In this document: piece after piece, positions 1 through 8,337 of the stretch
How positions within the stretch are numbered: the first letter of the stretch is position 1
Layout: the number at the start of each line of letters is the position of its first letter
From: a virus
Reading direction: 5' to 3' (one strand)
Virus record (IMG/VR): IMGVR_UViG_3300044939_000015
Span: 1 to 34,965 of that record
DNA: 34,965 nt
Position numbers and translations under genes: made by a program
Notes under the pieces: model-generated
What the model was told of the DNA's origin: nothing
What the model saw: the letters and a program-made list of their open reading frames with translations, nothing else
The model's database searches: none

Positions 1-823
1 AAAGTCACCCGTCAGCAGTTGCCACGCTCTTGCGGCGCACAATGGAACTTGGCCGTTTCCCAGGGCCCTAAGTCGGTCCACCCGAGCGACCACTCCATCA
101 GCCACTCGCATAATCCCGTCTTCCCAGTCTGGACCCCAAGGCTCAGTTCCCGCCCATTCACTGACTGGCATGGGCTCCAGTGAGGTCCAGTCCTTGGGCC
201 AGCCCATCAGTCGTTCGACCCACGTCGGGTTCAGTTTCCCATTAGTTTGCGATGCCTTTTTTACAGCCGTTGCCAATCCGTCCCCGCTGGTCGGGCTTGC
301 TCCTTTCCGGTTGTAGTTCCCATTAACTGTCGGCGTAGGCCACAAGCCAGAACCTGTCGCGCCGGTGCGGCGCACCAACATCGGCAGCGCCCAACACCGT
401 CCACCGACAGTCATACCCGAGCGCGGCCAAGTCACCGAGTACTCGTCCGAGTCCCCGAGTAACGAGGGCTGGACTGTTTTCCACGAACGCGAATCTCGGT
501 CGAACCTCGCTAATGATTCGGGCCATTTCTGACCAGAGTCCGCTTTGCTTTCCGTCAATGCCCGCGCCTTTTCCGGCGACGCTGATGTCTTGGCAGGGAA
601 ACCCGCCAGAAACCACGTCAACAATTCCGCGCCAAGGTCTTCCGTCAAAGGTGCGAACGTCATCCCAAATCGGGAAGGGCGGGAGAAGGCCGTCATTTTG
701 TCGGGCGACAAGTACGCTTGCGGCGTATGGGTCGCACTCAACGGCGCAAACCGTTCGCCATCCGAGCAGTTTGCCGCCCAGTATTCCGCCACCAGCGCCC
801 GCGAAAAGAGCCAGCTCATTCAT
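1..823 (-). pseudogene. C5 cytosine DNA methyltransferase, frameshifted and cut by window edge
   Basis: The first frame (823 down to 323, 166 codons) carries C5-methyltransferase motifs. These are the FAGAGG cofactor loop near residue 7, GFPCQD with the catalytic Cys near residue 75, ENSPAL near residue 115 and the RRDRFWLVAYA motif near the end. A stop follows at 323-325. The other half continues in the +1 frame without a stop down to position 1 (110 codons). It contains LNPTWVERLMGWP and the C-terminal LGNGQVPLCAARAW motif that closes such enzymes. Removing one T/A near 324-326 would fuse YADS directly to NGNYNRKG, the expected join. A GGGGAG ribosome-binding site lies just upstream of the ATG. 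The enzyme would transfer a methyl group to cytosine C5, probably to protect phage DNA from restriction. As read it lacks its target-recognition end. A sequencing indel is the alternative to real decay. Confidence 0.88.
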
Positions 824-938
824 TTTTCTCCCCGATGTATGCGCGGATCACGTCCCAAGCCGCCTCCCACCCACGACAGACCTCTGCGCGGTAGCCATCC
901 TCGCGCGCTTCTGCAAAAATTTCTTTAGGTGTTTTCAT
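816..938 (-). CDS. Small hypothetical protein (40 aa)
   Basis: This open frame encodes 40 residues starting MKTPKEIFAEAREDG and ending IRAYIGEKNE. Its ATG lies inside the last codons of the upstream 67-residue gene, and its stop overlaps the methyltransferase start, so it fills the gap between two genes with overlaps on both sides. The product is acidic/amphipathic with two tryptophans and no recognised domain. The Shine-Dalgarno signal is weak (GTGAGA), so translation would probably be coupled to the upstream gene. Real coding status is likely from packing alone. Confidence 0.55.
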   Translation of the reverse strand: MKTPKEIFAEAREDGYRAEVCRGWEAAWDVIRAYIGEKNE

Positions 939-1128
939 AGTTTCTCACAACCCTTTTTGAAGGATATTTTTCAACTAGCTTAGTATACCAGTCTTTATCT
1001 CTACGTACTTTACCGTTTAAATATCTACTAGCTTCTCTTTCAATTATATATGTTCTAGCAGCTACATAATCTACAGTAAGCCCGGGGCGCCAACCCCATC
1101 CAATAGGCATCATTTCATCTTCAGTCAT
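925..1128 (-). CDS. Hypothetical protein (67 aa)
   Basis: The start is placed at the ATG reading MTEDEMMPIGWGWRPG because a strong AAGGAGGG site sits 5-7 bases upstream, inside the end of the preceding gene. A longer frame from 1152 lacks such a site. The protein has a Trp/Gly-rich N terminus and a basic, Tyr-containing C-terminal half (YLNGKVRRDKDWYTKL). I do not recognise a family. It overlaps the preceding gene's stop, as expected for a co-translated operon. Confidence 0.65.
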   Translation of the reverse strand: MTEDEMMPIGWGWRPGLTVDYVAARTYIIEREASRYLNGKVRRDKDWYTKLVEKYPSKRVVRNYENT

Positions 1129-1360
1129 CGTCTCCCTCCTTAAATCTTGCAATTATTTTATCAAACGTAAGTTTAGTAGAACTTTGCATACTACGTAGTT
1201 TACCTAAACTTAATCTACATCCTACTATCTCTTCAATTTCCTCAAGAGTATAGGCTTTGCCTTCTACTCTAAGCAATCCTTTTCTATACGTTTTCTGACT
1301 AGAATGCCTTGAAGGGTTACGATGAATATGACAAGGCACTCCATATGAACTGTTTTTCAT
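1121..1360 (-). CDS. Hypothetical protein (79 aa)
   Basis: This frame begins at an ATGA overlap with the DNA ligase stop and ends in an acidic GDDD tail that overlaps the next gene. The N-terminal part is basic, with Cys and His (VPCHIHRNPSRH). The middle part (YTLEEIEEIVGCRLSLGKLR) could form a short helix-turn-helix, which would suggest nucleic-acid binding, but this is inference from pattern only. No catalytic motif is visible. Confidence 0.65.
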   Translation of the reverse strand: MKNSSYGVPCHIHRNPSRHSSQKTYRKGLLRVEGKAYTLEEIEEIVGCRLSLGKLRSMQSSTKLTFDKIIARFKEGDDD

Positions 1361-2232
1361 GCTCTAAAGCTCCTAAAAACTGGAAGTAATGGAACTCCAT
1401 CTGCTGATTCTTTAAAATACTTAATCGTAACTAACTTACCTAGTAACTTGTCACGAGTGGCCCATAAATTGTAGCGTTGTAGTTCTGTAAACCCAGAACC
1501 TACCCAACATGTGGTTCCATTAGTAAGCCGAAGTTTTAAACTACCGAGAGCTTCTAACTCAACCATACCGTCTTTGTTATGGCTTCGCTTTGTATAACCA
1601 AGCTCGTCTAACTCGGCTTCGTTAGCGTTATGGCGTAAAGGAGCTACATCTATAACGACACCTTCAATATCTTTAAATCGTTTGACTTTTTGTAGTTCCG
1701 GCCAGCAAACTCCACTGCGCCCAAACTTATATAGCCCATTGGCGTCGCGGAGCATCACGCCTTCGCCACCTAAAGCAAGGACGCTTTGCTCAAACTTGTC
1801 TAAGTCTGTATCTTGTTTAACTTCGTAATGCGGTAAGATATTAACGTACTCTATTTTTTCTACTTTTTGTAAACTTTCGTATCTACTTAACCACGGTGTG
1901 TTTGGTATAAATCTATCAAATAGATGGATTTCAAACGGGTCGTCGCTGTAGAATGACATAGCGACAGACACACTTTTTTGTAAAACATCTTGACTATACA
2001 AACTACCAGATGTAAGTTCGCCGTCGCAGCCTTCAAGTAGTTTCTTATTAGCTCTTGCAAACTCTTGAAGTTTAGTATTAGGTAAGGGCTTAAGCGATCT
2101 ACTATACGCAATTCCGTCGAAAAACAAAATCCGCACACCGTCGATTTTCTCGCTCATATAGAGCGATTTAGGATTTTCCCGTACTTTTTCACTATTGACT
2201 GCTAAAAGCGGGCGGAATCCATGTGGGATCAT
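1357..2232 (-). CDS. ATP-dependent DNA ligase
   Basis: The protein has 291 residues, the short size usual for phage ligases. Motif I is SEKIDGVR, with the adenylated lysine at about K29, followed by the DGELTS element near residue 70. Motif IV is seen as EGVMLRD and motif V as KVKRFKD. The C-terminal portion (LRLTNGTTCWVGSGF) fits an OB-fold. It seals nicks with ATP as AMP donor, joining fragments during phage replication in the cytoplasm. It lies in the leftward replication operon with the primase-helicase and polymerase. A GGGGGTAG stretch upstream can serve as ribosome-binding site. Confidence 0.93.
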   Translation of the reverse strand: MIPHGFRPLLAVNSEKVRENPKSLYMSEKIDGVRILFFDGIAYSRSLKPLPNTKLQEFARANKKLLEGCDGELTSGSLYSQDVLQKSVSVAMSFYSDDPFEIHLFDRFIPNTPWLSRYESLQKVEKIEYVNILPHYEVKQDTDLDKFEQSVLALGGEGVMLRDANGLYKFGRSGVCWPELQKVKRFKDIEGVVIDVAPLRHNANEAELDELGYTKRSHNKDGMVELEALGSLKLRLTNGTTCWVGSGFTELQRYNLWATRDKLLGKLVTIKYFKESADGVPLLPVFRSFRA

Positions 2233-2235
2233 ATA

Positions 2236-2535
2236 CTACCCCCGCAAAAGTGATATTGGATTGATGTTAGTCGAAACTGAATAATAAACAGACAACTCAC
2301 ATTCTATTGTTATTCGTTCTATAAGCAGCACAGCTTTTAGCGGTATGACCATTACAGTCGAGTATTCTATCTCACTGTCTTCGTCTTCTTGCGTTTCAAT
2401 CTGAAAACTGACCACTGGAAACGCAGTATCATGCCCTTCAAATATAAATGACGTAGCATGTACTACGATAAATTGAGGGAGAACGCCTTTATATTCAGGC
2501 GTTGTGGTAACCCTAAAAGCTATGCAACTTTCCAT
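2236..2535 (-). CDS. Hypothetical protein (99 aa)
   Basis: A good AGGGAGG site lies three bases before the ATG, and the gene fits tightly between the primase-helicase and ligase genes. The sequence is beta-rich, with alternating hydrophobic residues and an acidic stretch ETQEDEDSEIE near the middle. No family is recognised. Its place between two replication genes suggests an accessory role, which is inference only. Confidence 0.7.
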   Translation of the reverse strand: MESCIAFRVTTTPEYKGVLPQFIVVHATSFIFEGHDTAFPVVSFQIETQEDEDSEIEYSTVMVIPLKAVLLIERITIECELSVYYSVSTNINPISLLRG

Positions 2536-2544
2536 AAAGCCTCC

Positions 2545-5418
2545 CTAATTTAAATGGAGTTTATTAGTTGACAAAATAGGAGTTAGTTTCTTAGCTTCAG
2601 TAATACAATCAGCATTTGAAAGAGCTTCTGTATCAAAAATAAAACAATCCACTTCAACAGGCGGCAAGCCTGTTTTTTCTAACAGATTAGCTTTCTTAAT
2701 ACCCTTAAGCAGCTTTCTGTCTTTTAGCGCAGAAACTAGCCAGCCATACTCAATTTTATAGAAATTGCAGTAATCAATCAGAGCTTTCTTAGTTACATAA
2801 ACTTCATTAATTTGTTTACCAATACCTTGGTATCTAACTGCAATACTACGAGCATTGGGCGGAACCATAATCATGTTGGAAGAGCCATCATCACGTATAG
2901 TAGTTCCCAAATTTTCAAGCAAGAACTGATTGAGTACGTTGAGCGGATCGCCAAAGTTGTCTTTTATAGTAGTTCTAATAGACTTCATAGCGGCAACCGC
3001 CCATTCAAATATTGACTTAACATCGTAAGTATGCAAGCCAATACTCTTCGCAATCTCACCGCCAACCTTCATGGCAGCCAAAGACGCTAACCAAAATCGT
3101 TCAGCCGGTGCCGATTGATACTGCGCAGTAATCTCTTTCATTGCCTCATTCATACGACGGCGAACAGATACAAGATTGTCTACCAAATACTGAACGTAGA
3201 CTTTACCAGCAATACCATAGTTAGCGTCAAGAACGTTCTTTGCTTCATCTATTACTAATGCGTTACACGCTAACGCTGGACTAACTTCAAACTCTAAAAC
3301 CCGGTAAGCCTGTCCGTTATTTCCAGCGCGAATACGAGCTATTTTGGTATAGATGGACGTATTAGAACTACTAATTATAACAGTCTTCCAAGTAGTCTCG
3401 TTAGTTTTCGTAATACCAGAAATGTTAGCGCGTTCTTTACCACGTCCACCAGATATTTCGTACAACAAAGTGCCCAACGCCTCGGGGTCCATCTCGGTCA
3501 ACTCATCGAAAGTCACCGGAAGATTCCGCATAGCGCCGATCCGATTAAGCATCGGAATTCTGTTGTCATGCGTAAGAATCATCCGTTCGTTGGGTGTACC
3601 CCAAATACTAGTCGCAAACCGTTGGGCGGTGGACTTACCTCGACCAGAACCGCCATATAAGTTAACCAAAATGCCATTATATGGAGTGAACTCAATTAAT
3701 GGCGCTGCAAACCCCATAAGCGCGGCAGCGATCAACGGTTCAGAATTAGGTATTTCATTCAGACAACTAAAAGCTCGAATCCACTTTTCTAAATTTCCCG
3801 ACGACGAACTAGCCGCAGATTTAACGGGTAAAAGTACAGGACTGATGCTGGTATTCGGTGTCCACTGTCTGTCGTGGTAAACCATGTCGCCGAGGATAAA
3901 CTCTGCGACGTTTTCATTATTGATGTCTGGAAACCTCCAACCAAGCTGCGAGTAATTTTTGACGGCGGGCTTGCGTGCTTGTAGTTCCCTGACATAGTTA
4001 GTAAGGTACTTGAATAAGTACGGTGCAAAGGATCGCTCGGGTAGAATACCATAGTCAGCTAAAAATACTCCTAGTCTCTTATCGTCAGCCAATAAACTCA
4101 TTGGCATTTTAATGATGCGGTCACCATCGTGCGGAAACTTGACCAAAAACTCCACCATTTCTTGGCCTGTGTACTCATCCTTACACCGCCTATGGGGTAC
4201 AATCAAGAAGTCAAATATCCGCACAATAGCATCTGCTTTGTGCATAAATATCTGGCCGTCCTTTATAAAATACGGCTTTGGCGGTTCTACTTCGCCAAGG
4301 TCTTCTATTCTAGGCTTTTCAGTAGGAGAAGAGCTTAATATAAGCTGAACGTCCTCCTCGTCTGTATTCGCGATCTTTCGGCCAGCCGCTACAGGGCTGC
4401 CGACGAAGCCTCGTAGCGGGCATGTCCTGCATCGATCCGGGAACATACCGCCCAGGGTGTCACACGTTGCAGGCCCGATGCCGTTCTGGACTAGCTGGTC
4501 GATCTTTTTCAGCGTCCCGGCTAGGGTATAGCCGGGGTGCCCTTTTGAGAATGCTATCGCAGCTTCAGTGTCGCTATTTGGGTCAGTAATGAAAACAAAT
4601 CGAGCAACAGACAGGGCCGCATACCACTCCGGTTCAGAAGCGGTTTCTTTGTTATCAATATATTCTCTAATCCAGTTACAAGCTTTGACTACGTGATTTA
4701 TATGCACGCGGTCTTCTGCTTTAATAACTGAGTATTCCTTAGTCGGAACTGGGGTAGATGTAACTAGAGATTCGGAATCTTCTGACAGAAAAATGCGATG
4801 GTCTACTTCGCCATCAGCATCCTGCAATATAGACACCAGTTTAACTTGACCATGCTTATGATTAAGCGACCCCGGAAGACGTAGTAAAGCGGACTTATCT
4901 CGTGGACGCGATCCGTCGGCGACTAGTTTAGGCGCTATTTTAGATACGGTATTAAAGAACTCTGTAGCTACTTTAGTCCAAGTAGCCGGAGATAAGTGAG
5001 TGTCAAGCGGCCAGTAAATATGCAACCCCAAGCCTGAATCTACGATCCAAGGATTAGGCAGGTTTGCACTTTGACGTAGTTTTTCTAGCTCGCTTAGAGC
5101 TTCTTCATAAGAATGGCAATAGACCGGGCTATCTGGACGTATGTCTACATCCAGATATAGTGATTTAATATACTTTACGTTAGTATTCTTACGAAAGCCA
5201 TTATTAGCTGGCTTTTCTTCTACGTAAGATGATGGCGAAAAATAAAGTTCTCTGTTAGAGTTAGATTGAATTATAGAAGGAAGGAGTTTTCTAAGCTCAT
5301 CCATACCCTTAATCGGAATATGGACTAACTTTGATAGTCTTGATTTCCCGTCTTCTAGTTTTGCACTTGCAATGCAGTAAAGCCCATCGGGCGGTAAAAT
5401 AGATTCAAAAAAGTCCAT
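2545..5418 (-). CDS. Primase-helicase with AEP-like N terminus and DUF927-like ATPase
   Basis: This 957-residue protein fuses two replication activities. The N-terminal third resembles archaeo-eukaryotic (Prim-Pol) primases: a metal-binding D-x-D in LYLDVDIRPD (D90, D92), then SGLGLHIYW near residues 128-136 and a basic GSRPRDKSALLRLPGS segment. A Cys cluster (CDTLGG...CRTCPLRG, about residues 317-336) may bind zinc. The C-terminal half has Walker A GGSGRGKST near residue 590 and a Walker B-like LPVTFDELTEM, typical of the DUF927 helicase group. It would prime and unwind DNA at the phage fork. A stem-loop lies just before its start (see 5420-5440). Confidence 0.88.
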   Translation of the reverse strand: MDFFESILPPDGLYCIASAKLEDGKSRLSKLVHIPIKGMDELRKLLPSIIQSNSNRELYFSPSSYVEEKPANNGFRKNTNVKYIKSLYLDVDIRPDSPVYCHSYEEALSELEKLRQSANLPNPWIVDSGLGLHIYWPLDTHLSPATWTKVATEFFNTVSKIAPKLVADGSRPRDKSALLRLPGSLNHKHGQVKLVSILQDADGEVDHRIFLSEDSESLVTSTPVPTKEYSVIKAEDRVHINHVVKACNWIREYIDNKETASEPEWYAALSVARFVFITDPNSDTEAAIAFSKGHPGYTLAGTLKKIDQLVQNGIGPATCDTLGGMFPDRCRTCPLRGFVGSPVAAGRKIANTDEEDVQLILSSSPTEKPRIEDLGEVEPPKPYFIKDGQIFMHKADAIVRIFDFLIVPHRRCKDEYTGQEMVEFLVKFPHDGDRIIKMPMSLLADDKRLGVFLADYGILPERSFAPYLFKYLTNYVRELQARKPAVKNYSQLGWRFPDINNENVAEFILGDMVYHDRQWTPNTSISPVLLPVKSAASSSSGNLEKWIRAFSCLNEIPNSEPLIAAALMGFAAPLIEFTPYNGILVNLYGGSGRGKSTAQRFATSIWGTPNERMILTHDNRIPMLNRIGAMRNLPVTFDELTEMDPEALGTLLYEISGGRGKERANISGITKTNETTWKTVIISSSNTSIYTKIARIRAGNNGQAYRVLEFEVSPALACNALVIDEAKNVLDANYGIAGKVYVQYLVDNLVSVRRRMNEAMKEITAQYQSAPAERFWLASLAAMKVGGEIAKSIGLHTYDVKSIFEWAVAAMKSIRTTIKDNFGDPLNVLNQFLLENLGTTIRDDGSSNMIMVPPNARSIAVRYQGIGKQINEVYVTKKALIDYCNFYKIEYGWLVSALKDRKLLKGIKKANLLEKTGLPPVEVDCFIFDTEALSNADCITEAKKLTPILSTNKLHLN

Positions 5419-5514
5419 ACTTTGCGTCCCTGTCGCAAAGAGATAGCCCCCTTGTCCGGCACGTCGGGGGGCATACGACGCGGGAGGATGTACGCCGGAC
5501 TGTACTGTACTTAG
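5419..5514 (-). promoter_or_regulatory. Structured leader upstream of primase-helicase
   Basis: This 96-base gap is unusually full of inverted repeats. CTTTGCG (5420-5426) and CGCAAAG (5434-5440) form a 7-bp stem with a 7-base loop that, on the minus strand, displays AGGGA, the likely ribosome-binding site, two bases from the ATG side of the stem. Further upstream GTCCGGC (5454-5460) pairs with GCCGGAC (5494-5500). Inside it CGTCG (5462-5466) pairs with CGACG (5476-5480), or GCCCCC (5446-5451) with GGGGGC (5467-5472). No U-tract follows, so a translational switch or processing site is more likely than a terminator. Confidence 0.55.
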
Positions 5515-6480
5515 TTAGCTAGCTTGGCGGCTAGCATTAAGCTTTTCCAGAATTCTCTGGATATTCGCAGTAGTGCCAGTAGTAGGCGCGGCAGCAGGTG
5601 CCGGGACGGCCTGCTGGATCATAGCACTAGGCTGCGGTGACGAGAACGGAATAGCCATCTGCTGCGGCTCAGAAGGCATTACAGCGGGGGTCGGAGGGGT
5701 TGGACCAGGCTGAACAGCAGGAGCACCCACAGAAGCGCCCACAGAAGCGGTTCTATATTCGACTTTACAAACCTCTTCAACTACATTATAATTATCACAC
5801 ACCCGCTTAACTATTGCAGCAGTTTGTGGATCAATAACACTACGAGCTTCAAACAACAGTTTTGGTACAGATTCGTTTGAGTCAAAACTCAAGCGAGTAA
5901 TGAGGTGCTGAAATTCAAACTGTGTGCGGCTAACAGCCTTGGCATAGTCGATAAAATTAAACTTTCTAGCTTGTGAATACGAGGTGCCAAACAAGCCCTT
6001 AGCCTTAACATCAAGCCGCCACACTCGGCCTTCAGGATCGCCGACAATAATGACAGCTAAACGGCGGAAATAAGCACAGGCTTTGCCAACACCATCGCCA
6101 CTAAGCGACGAACCCTTAATGTTCTGCGGACAGAGATCGCATTGTGCCGCTTGCTTAGCACGAGCATTATCTGAAGGCTTTTTGCCATCAGCACTGTAAC
6201 AAGCAGGCGTTACGTTTTCTGCATTAGGATCGTACTTAGTGTCGTAATAAACCCGACTCGTATGCGGCGCACTACCGACGATCACGACATCCAAATATGT
6301 CGTATCAAACGGGTCCATCTCCTGCCCGTTAACAACACAACGAAATCGATTGCCTTTTAGACTAATGTAGTCCGCACCTTGAGCCGGTGCGATCTCTCTT
6401 GCAATCGGACGAACTTCAAAATTTAAATAATCAGGAAGTGCGACTGCATTATTTGGTTCAAAAAGAGTCAAGTCACTCAT
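5515..6480 (-). CDS. Candidate ssDNA-binding/replication accessory protein
   Basis: The 321-residue product has a folded N-terminal part (about 1-240) with a Cys-containing segment: PACYSADGKKPS, then QCDLCPQN and GKACAYFRR, which could hold a zinc ion. A low-complexity Pro/Ala/Gln-rich tail follows from about residue 240, then a short helix ILEKLNASRQAS. This design (compact domain plus flexible tail) and the position directly upstream of the primase-helicase fit a single-stranded DNA-binding role, but that is inference. A strong GGAGGAG site precedes the ATG. The tail contains the short direct duplication VGASVGA. Confidence 0.6.
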   Translation of the reverse strand: MSDLTLFEPNNAVALPDYLNFEVRPIAREIAPAQGADYISLKGNRFRCVVNGQEMDPFDTTYLDVVIVGSAPHTSRVYYDTKYDPNAENVTPACYSADGKKPSDNARAKQAAQCDLCPQNIKGSSLSGDGVGKACAYFRRLAVIIVGDPEGRVWRLDVKAKGLFGTSYSQARKFNFIDYAKAVSRTQFEFQHLITRLSFDSNESVPKLLFEARSVIDPQTAAIVKRVCDNYNVVEEVCKVEYRTASVGASVGAPAVQPGPTPPTPAVMPSEPQQMAIPFSSPQPSAMIQQAVPAPAAAPTTGTTANIQRILEKLNASRQAS

Positions 6481-6495
6481 ATCTCCTCCACAGAA

Positions 6496-6714
6496 TTATA
6501 CAGGTTCGCAGAAAAACGTCACAAGCATATCGCGCGCGGCATCTAAATCTTTTGCGTATGCTTCGCTATAAAAGTACTTAGTATTGCCTTCTTTAGAGAC
6601 ACAATCTCCTGAAAACTCTAAAATATATCCGTTACTTATCTGCTTAAGTCTCACGACTTTATTACTTGTGTTTTTACTATGTTCAATAAGATCAAGTTCT
6701 ACAATACTATCCAT
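6496..6714 (-). CDS. Hypothetical protein (72 aa)
   Basis: The start is the ATG at 6714, which overlaps the upstream stop (GTGATGG). A GTG three bases earlier is an alternative. The product begins MDSIVELDLIEHS and looks like a small alpha/beta protein with an acidic helix at the end (AKDLDAARDMLVTFF). No family is recognised. It is packed between the 132-residue gene and the candidate ssDNA-binding gene. Confidence 0.62.
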   Translation of the reverse strand: MDSIVELDLIEHSKNTSNKVVRLKQISNGYILEFSGDCVSKEGNTKYFYSEAYAKDLDAARDMLVTFFCEPV

Positions 6715-7112
6715 CACTTCGCTCTCACTATTGGTTGATATTCCTGAAACACCGTTATCCCTGGGGGTGTCATCCCGGTTTCTTCGACAAACTGCTTGAC
6801 AACAGAATCGCTTAACCTACGCTGCAATAAATCAAACCTCCCATTTTTAGCCATAAACTCGTGAATCAGCGCCCAATCTTCGGCCTTTGCACGAGTCTTA
6901 AGCTCAAGATAAACAGTGCCCTTAGTACCGCCAAAACTCCTGATCCCGTCAGCTAATAATCGTTTATGCAGCTCTTCCTCAATAATCTCCATCTGGGCTT
7001 TATAAACGTTATCAGTAGCCTCATAGTTTTTTCTATGTTCAGACCTGATCTCGCGAAGTTCCAAATATGCAGAAATCAAATCATCAATCGAGACTTGCGT
7101 CGAGCCGTCCAT
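6714..7112 (-). CDS. Conserved-type phage protein, helical N terminus (132 aa)
   Basis: The first half is a long charged helix, probably coiled coil (LREIRSEHRKNYEATDN...EEELHKRL). A compact domain with FGGTKGTVYLELKTRAKAEDW and a C-terminal TGMTPPGITVFQEYQPIVRAK follow. I recognise this overall pattern, with the PPG turn and basic end, from small phage proteins encoded beside replication and recombination genes, but I know no assigned function. The start has a GAGAGGA site, and the gene overlaps the VRR-NUC nuclease, so the two are probably co-translated. Confidence 0.72.
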   Translation of the reverse strand: MDGSTQVSIDDLISAYLELREIRSEHRKNYEATDNVYKAQMEIIEEELHKRLLADGIRSFGGTKGTVYLELKTRAKAEDWALIHEFMAKNGRFDLLQRRLSDSVVKQFVEETGMTPPGITVFQEYQPIVRAK

Positions 7113-7419
7113 CGTTCTGTCCTCTCCCGAGCAGTTCGTTGAGTGTATCTGCCGCTTCCTGAAGGTTGCCTGAATGGATCACGAGGAAGGTGCCGCCAGA
7201 TTTCTTAATGTTGTCTGACTCTCGTTCCTGCATTTTCGTTAGTTTACTCGTCGGTTCAGCTTTTGTTTCAATTGCAATGAAATGACCATTGCAACATACT
7301 GTAAAATCTGGAATACCTGGTCTGCCCATGCCGGTCATATATGGCATATGATACCAAACATCATCACCATAACTATCGAGAAGCCTCTTTAATCTAGCTT
7401 TTACTGCACGCTCACTCAT
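7084..7419 (-). CDS. VRR-NUC domain nuclease
   Basis: This compact 111-residue protein has the PD-(D/E)XK signature of VRR-NUC nucleases: GRPGIPDF supplies the first Asp, and the FIAIETKA strand supplies the Glu-x-Lys. A helix with Gln/Glu follows (KLTKMQERESDN). Stand-alone VRR-NUC proteins are common in phages and are thought to cut branched or flap DNA. It lies next to a second PD-(D/E)XK gene and DNA polymerase, so a role in resolving replication or recombination intermediates is likely. The AGGAGG ribosome-binding site is strong. Confidence 0.88.
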   Translation of the reverse strand: MSERAVKARLKRLLDSYGDDVWYHMPYMTGMGRPGIPDFTVCCNGHFIAIETKAEPTSKLTKMQERESDNIKKSGGTFLVIHSGNLQEAADTLNELLGRGQNDGRLDASLD

Positions 7420-7421
7420 AT

Positions 7422-8090
7422 CTACCTCCTGCCATTGTATTCACATGTTGTAACAACACAATGCCTCTTACATAATCCACTAGGTTTAGGGTAAAATGTA
7501 TTAGTGCTTATTGCTTTTTCAATAGCTGCACTACGTTCCAACAAACTAGCTTTTAATCTTGGTATATCGTCGCGCGTGTATTGCTCAGACGCTATATCCC
7601 CAAACTTTACAAATATAAACGAAGCAGTTAGCTTTTGAATCTTCGGATAGTGGATAAACGTCAGTAGAGCCATGTCCATTAACTGGACTGAATCTTTAAC
7701 TGGCTTGCCAGTTTTGTAGTCGTAAATAGTACCAGATGTACCGCATGGGTCTATATGCAGCAAATCACCTTTACCACGGAACCAAACTTTAGGATCAAAA
7801 AAGTCCACGGGATTGAAAGAGGAATCAATTCCCATAGGTAATTCTACGTACCTTTCTCCAGGAATCGACTCCAAATATTGACATAGTGGTTCTAAATACT
7901 GAACATTTTCAGGAAGCGCCACTCGCTTACCGATTCGTTCCTCTAAGCATTTGTGTACGTGATTCCCCCACTTAAGGTATTCAGTCTCAGGCTCTTTAAA
8001 GTTCTTATCAATGCGAACTTCTTTGCACTGACGAGGGCACGTCTCAAACGCATTGAGCAAACTATACGAGTAAGCGAGTGGCTTTGACAT
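7422..8090 (-). CDS. Cas4/RecB-like PD-(D/E)XK exonuclease with Cys cluster
   Basis: The start is set at the ATG giving MSKPLAYSYS, because AAGG lies eight bases upstream. A TTG start 27 bases earlier is weaker. The 222-residue product has the RecB-family plan: SYSLLNAFETCPRQCK at the N terminus, GNHVHKCLEE, RGKGDLL, the catalytic strand TIYDYKTG, and the QLMDMAL helix that binds near the active site. One Cys sits in the N-terminal CPRQC and three more in GLCKRHCVVTTCEY at the end, the layout of a Cas4/AddB-type iron-sulphur cluster. It probably resects or trims DNA ends. No CRISPR array or other cas gene is visible. Confidence 0.82.
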   Translation of the reverse strand: MSKPLAYSYSLLNAFETCPRQCKEVRIDKNFKEPETEYLKWGNHVHKCLEERIGKRVALPENVQYLEPLCQYLESIPGERYVELPMGIDSSFNPVDFFDPKVWFRGKGDLLHIDPCGTSGTIYDYKTGKPVKDSVQLMDMALLTFIHYPKIQKLTASFIFVKFGDIASEQYTRDDIPRLKASLLERSAAIEKAISTNTFYPKPSGLCKRHCVVTTCEYNGRR

Positions 8091-8100
8091 ACTATGTACC

Positions 8101-8337
8101 TTACTTGACTGAATCAAACATCGTAAGCATAAGCCTCTCCTGCTCGTGTTGAACAGCTGATTCTAAAGTAAGGTAAGACCTACCATTACAATAATACAAA
8201 TCTCCGTCAATAGCACGACTAATGACAGCCAACACTCGCCCACGATGATGTAAATACACCGTTTCGGAATCTTTTCTGCAAATGATTTGCATAATATCCG
8301 ACGAACACTCAATAGATTTTGAATTGGTCTTTTTCAT
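8101..8337 (-). CDS. Hypothetical protein (78 aa)
   Basis: The ATG overlaps the DNA polymerase stop in an ATGA arrangement. The sequence is mostly beta-strand-like (MQIICRKDSETVYLHHRGRVLAVI) with a C-terminal helix. I recognise no family. Its stop is followed directly by the Cas4-like gene, whose ribosome-binding site lies inside its end. Confidence 0.65.
   Translation of the reverse strand: MKKTNSKSIECSSDIMQIICRKDSETVYLHHRGRVLAVISRAIDGDLYYCNGRSYLTLESAVQHEQERLMLTMFDSVK

Noticed and set aside
513-983. Plus-strand frames opposite the cytosine methyltransferase
   Set aside because: Antisense shadows; the minus strand carries clear methyltransferase motifs.
2656-2678. Hairpin AACAGGC/GCCTGTT followed by T6 on the plus strand inside the primase-helicase gene
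   Set aside because: It would act only on antisense transcription, and it is one of many chance-level or structure-related stems in coding sequence; kept only as a possible antisense terminator.
7422-8090. cas4 gene of a CRISPR system
   Set aside because: No cas1, cas2 or repeat array is nearby; stand-alone Cas4-like exonucleases are common in phages.
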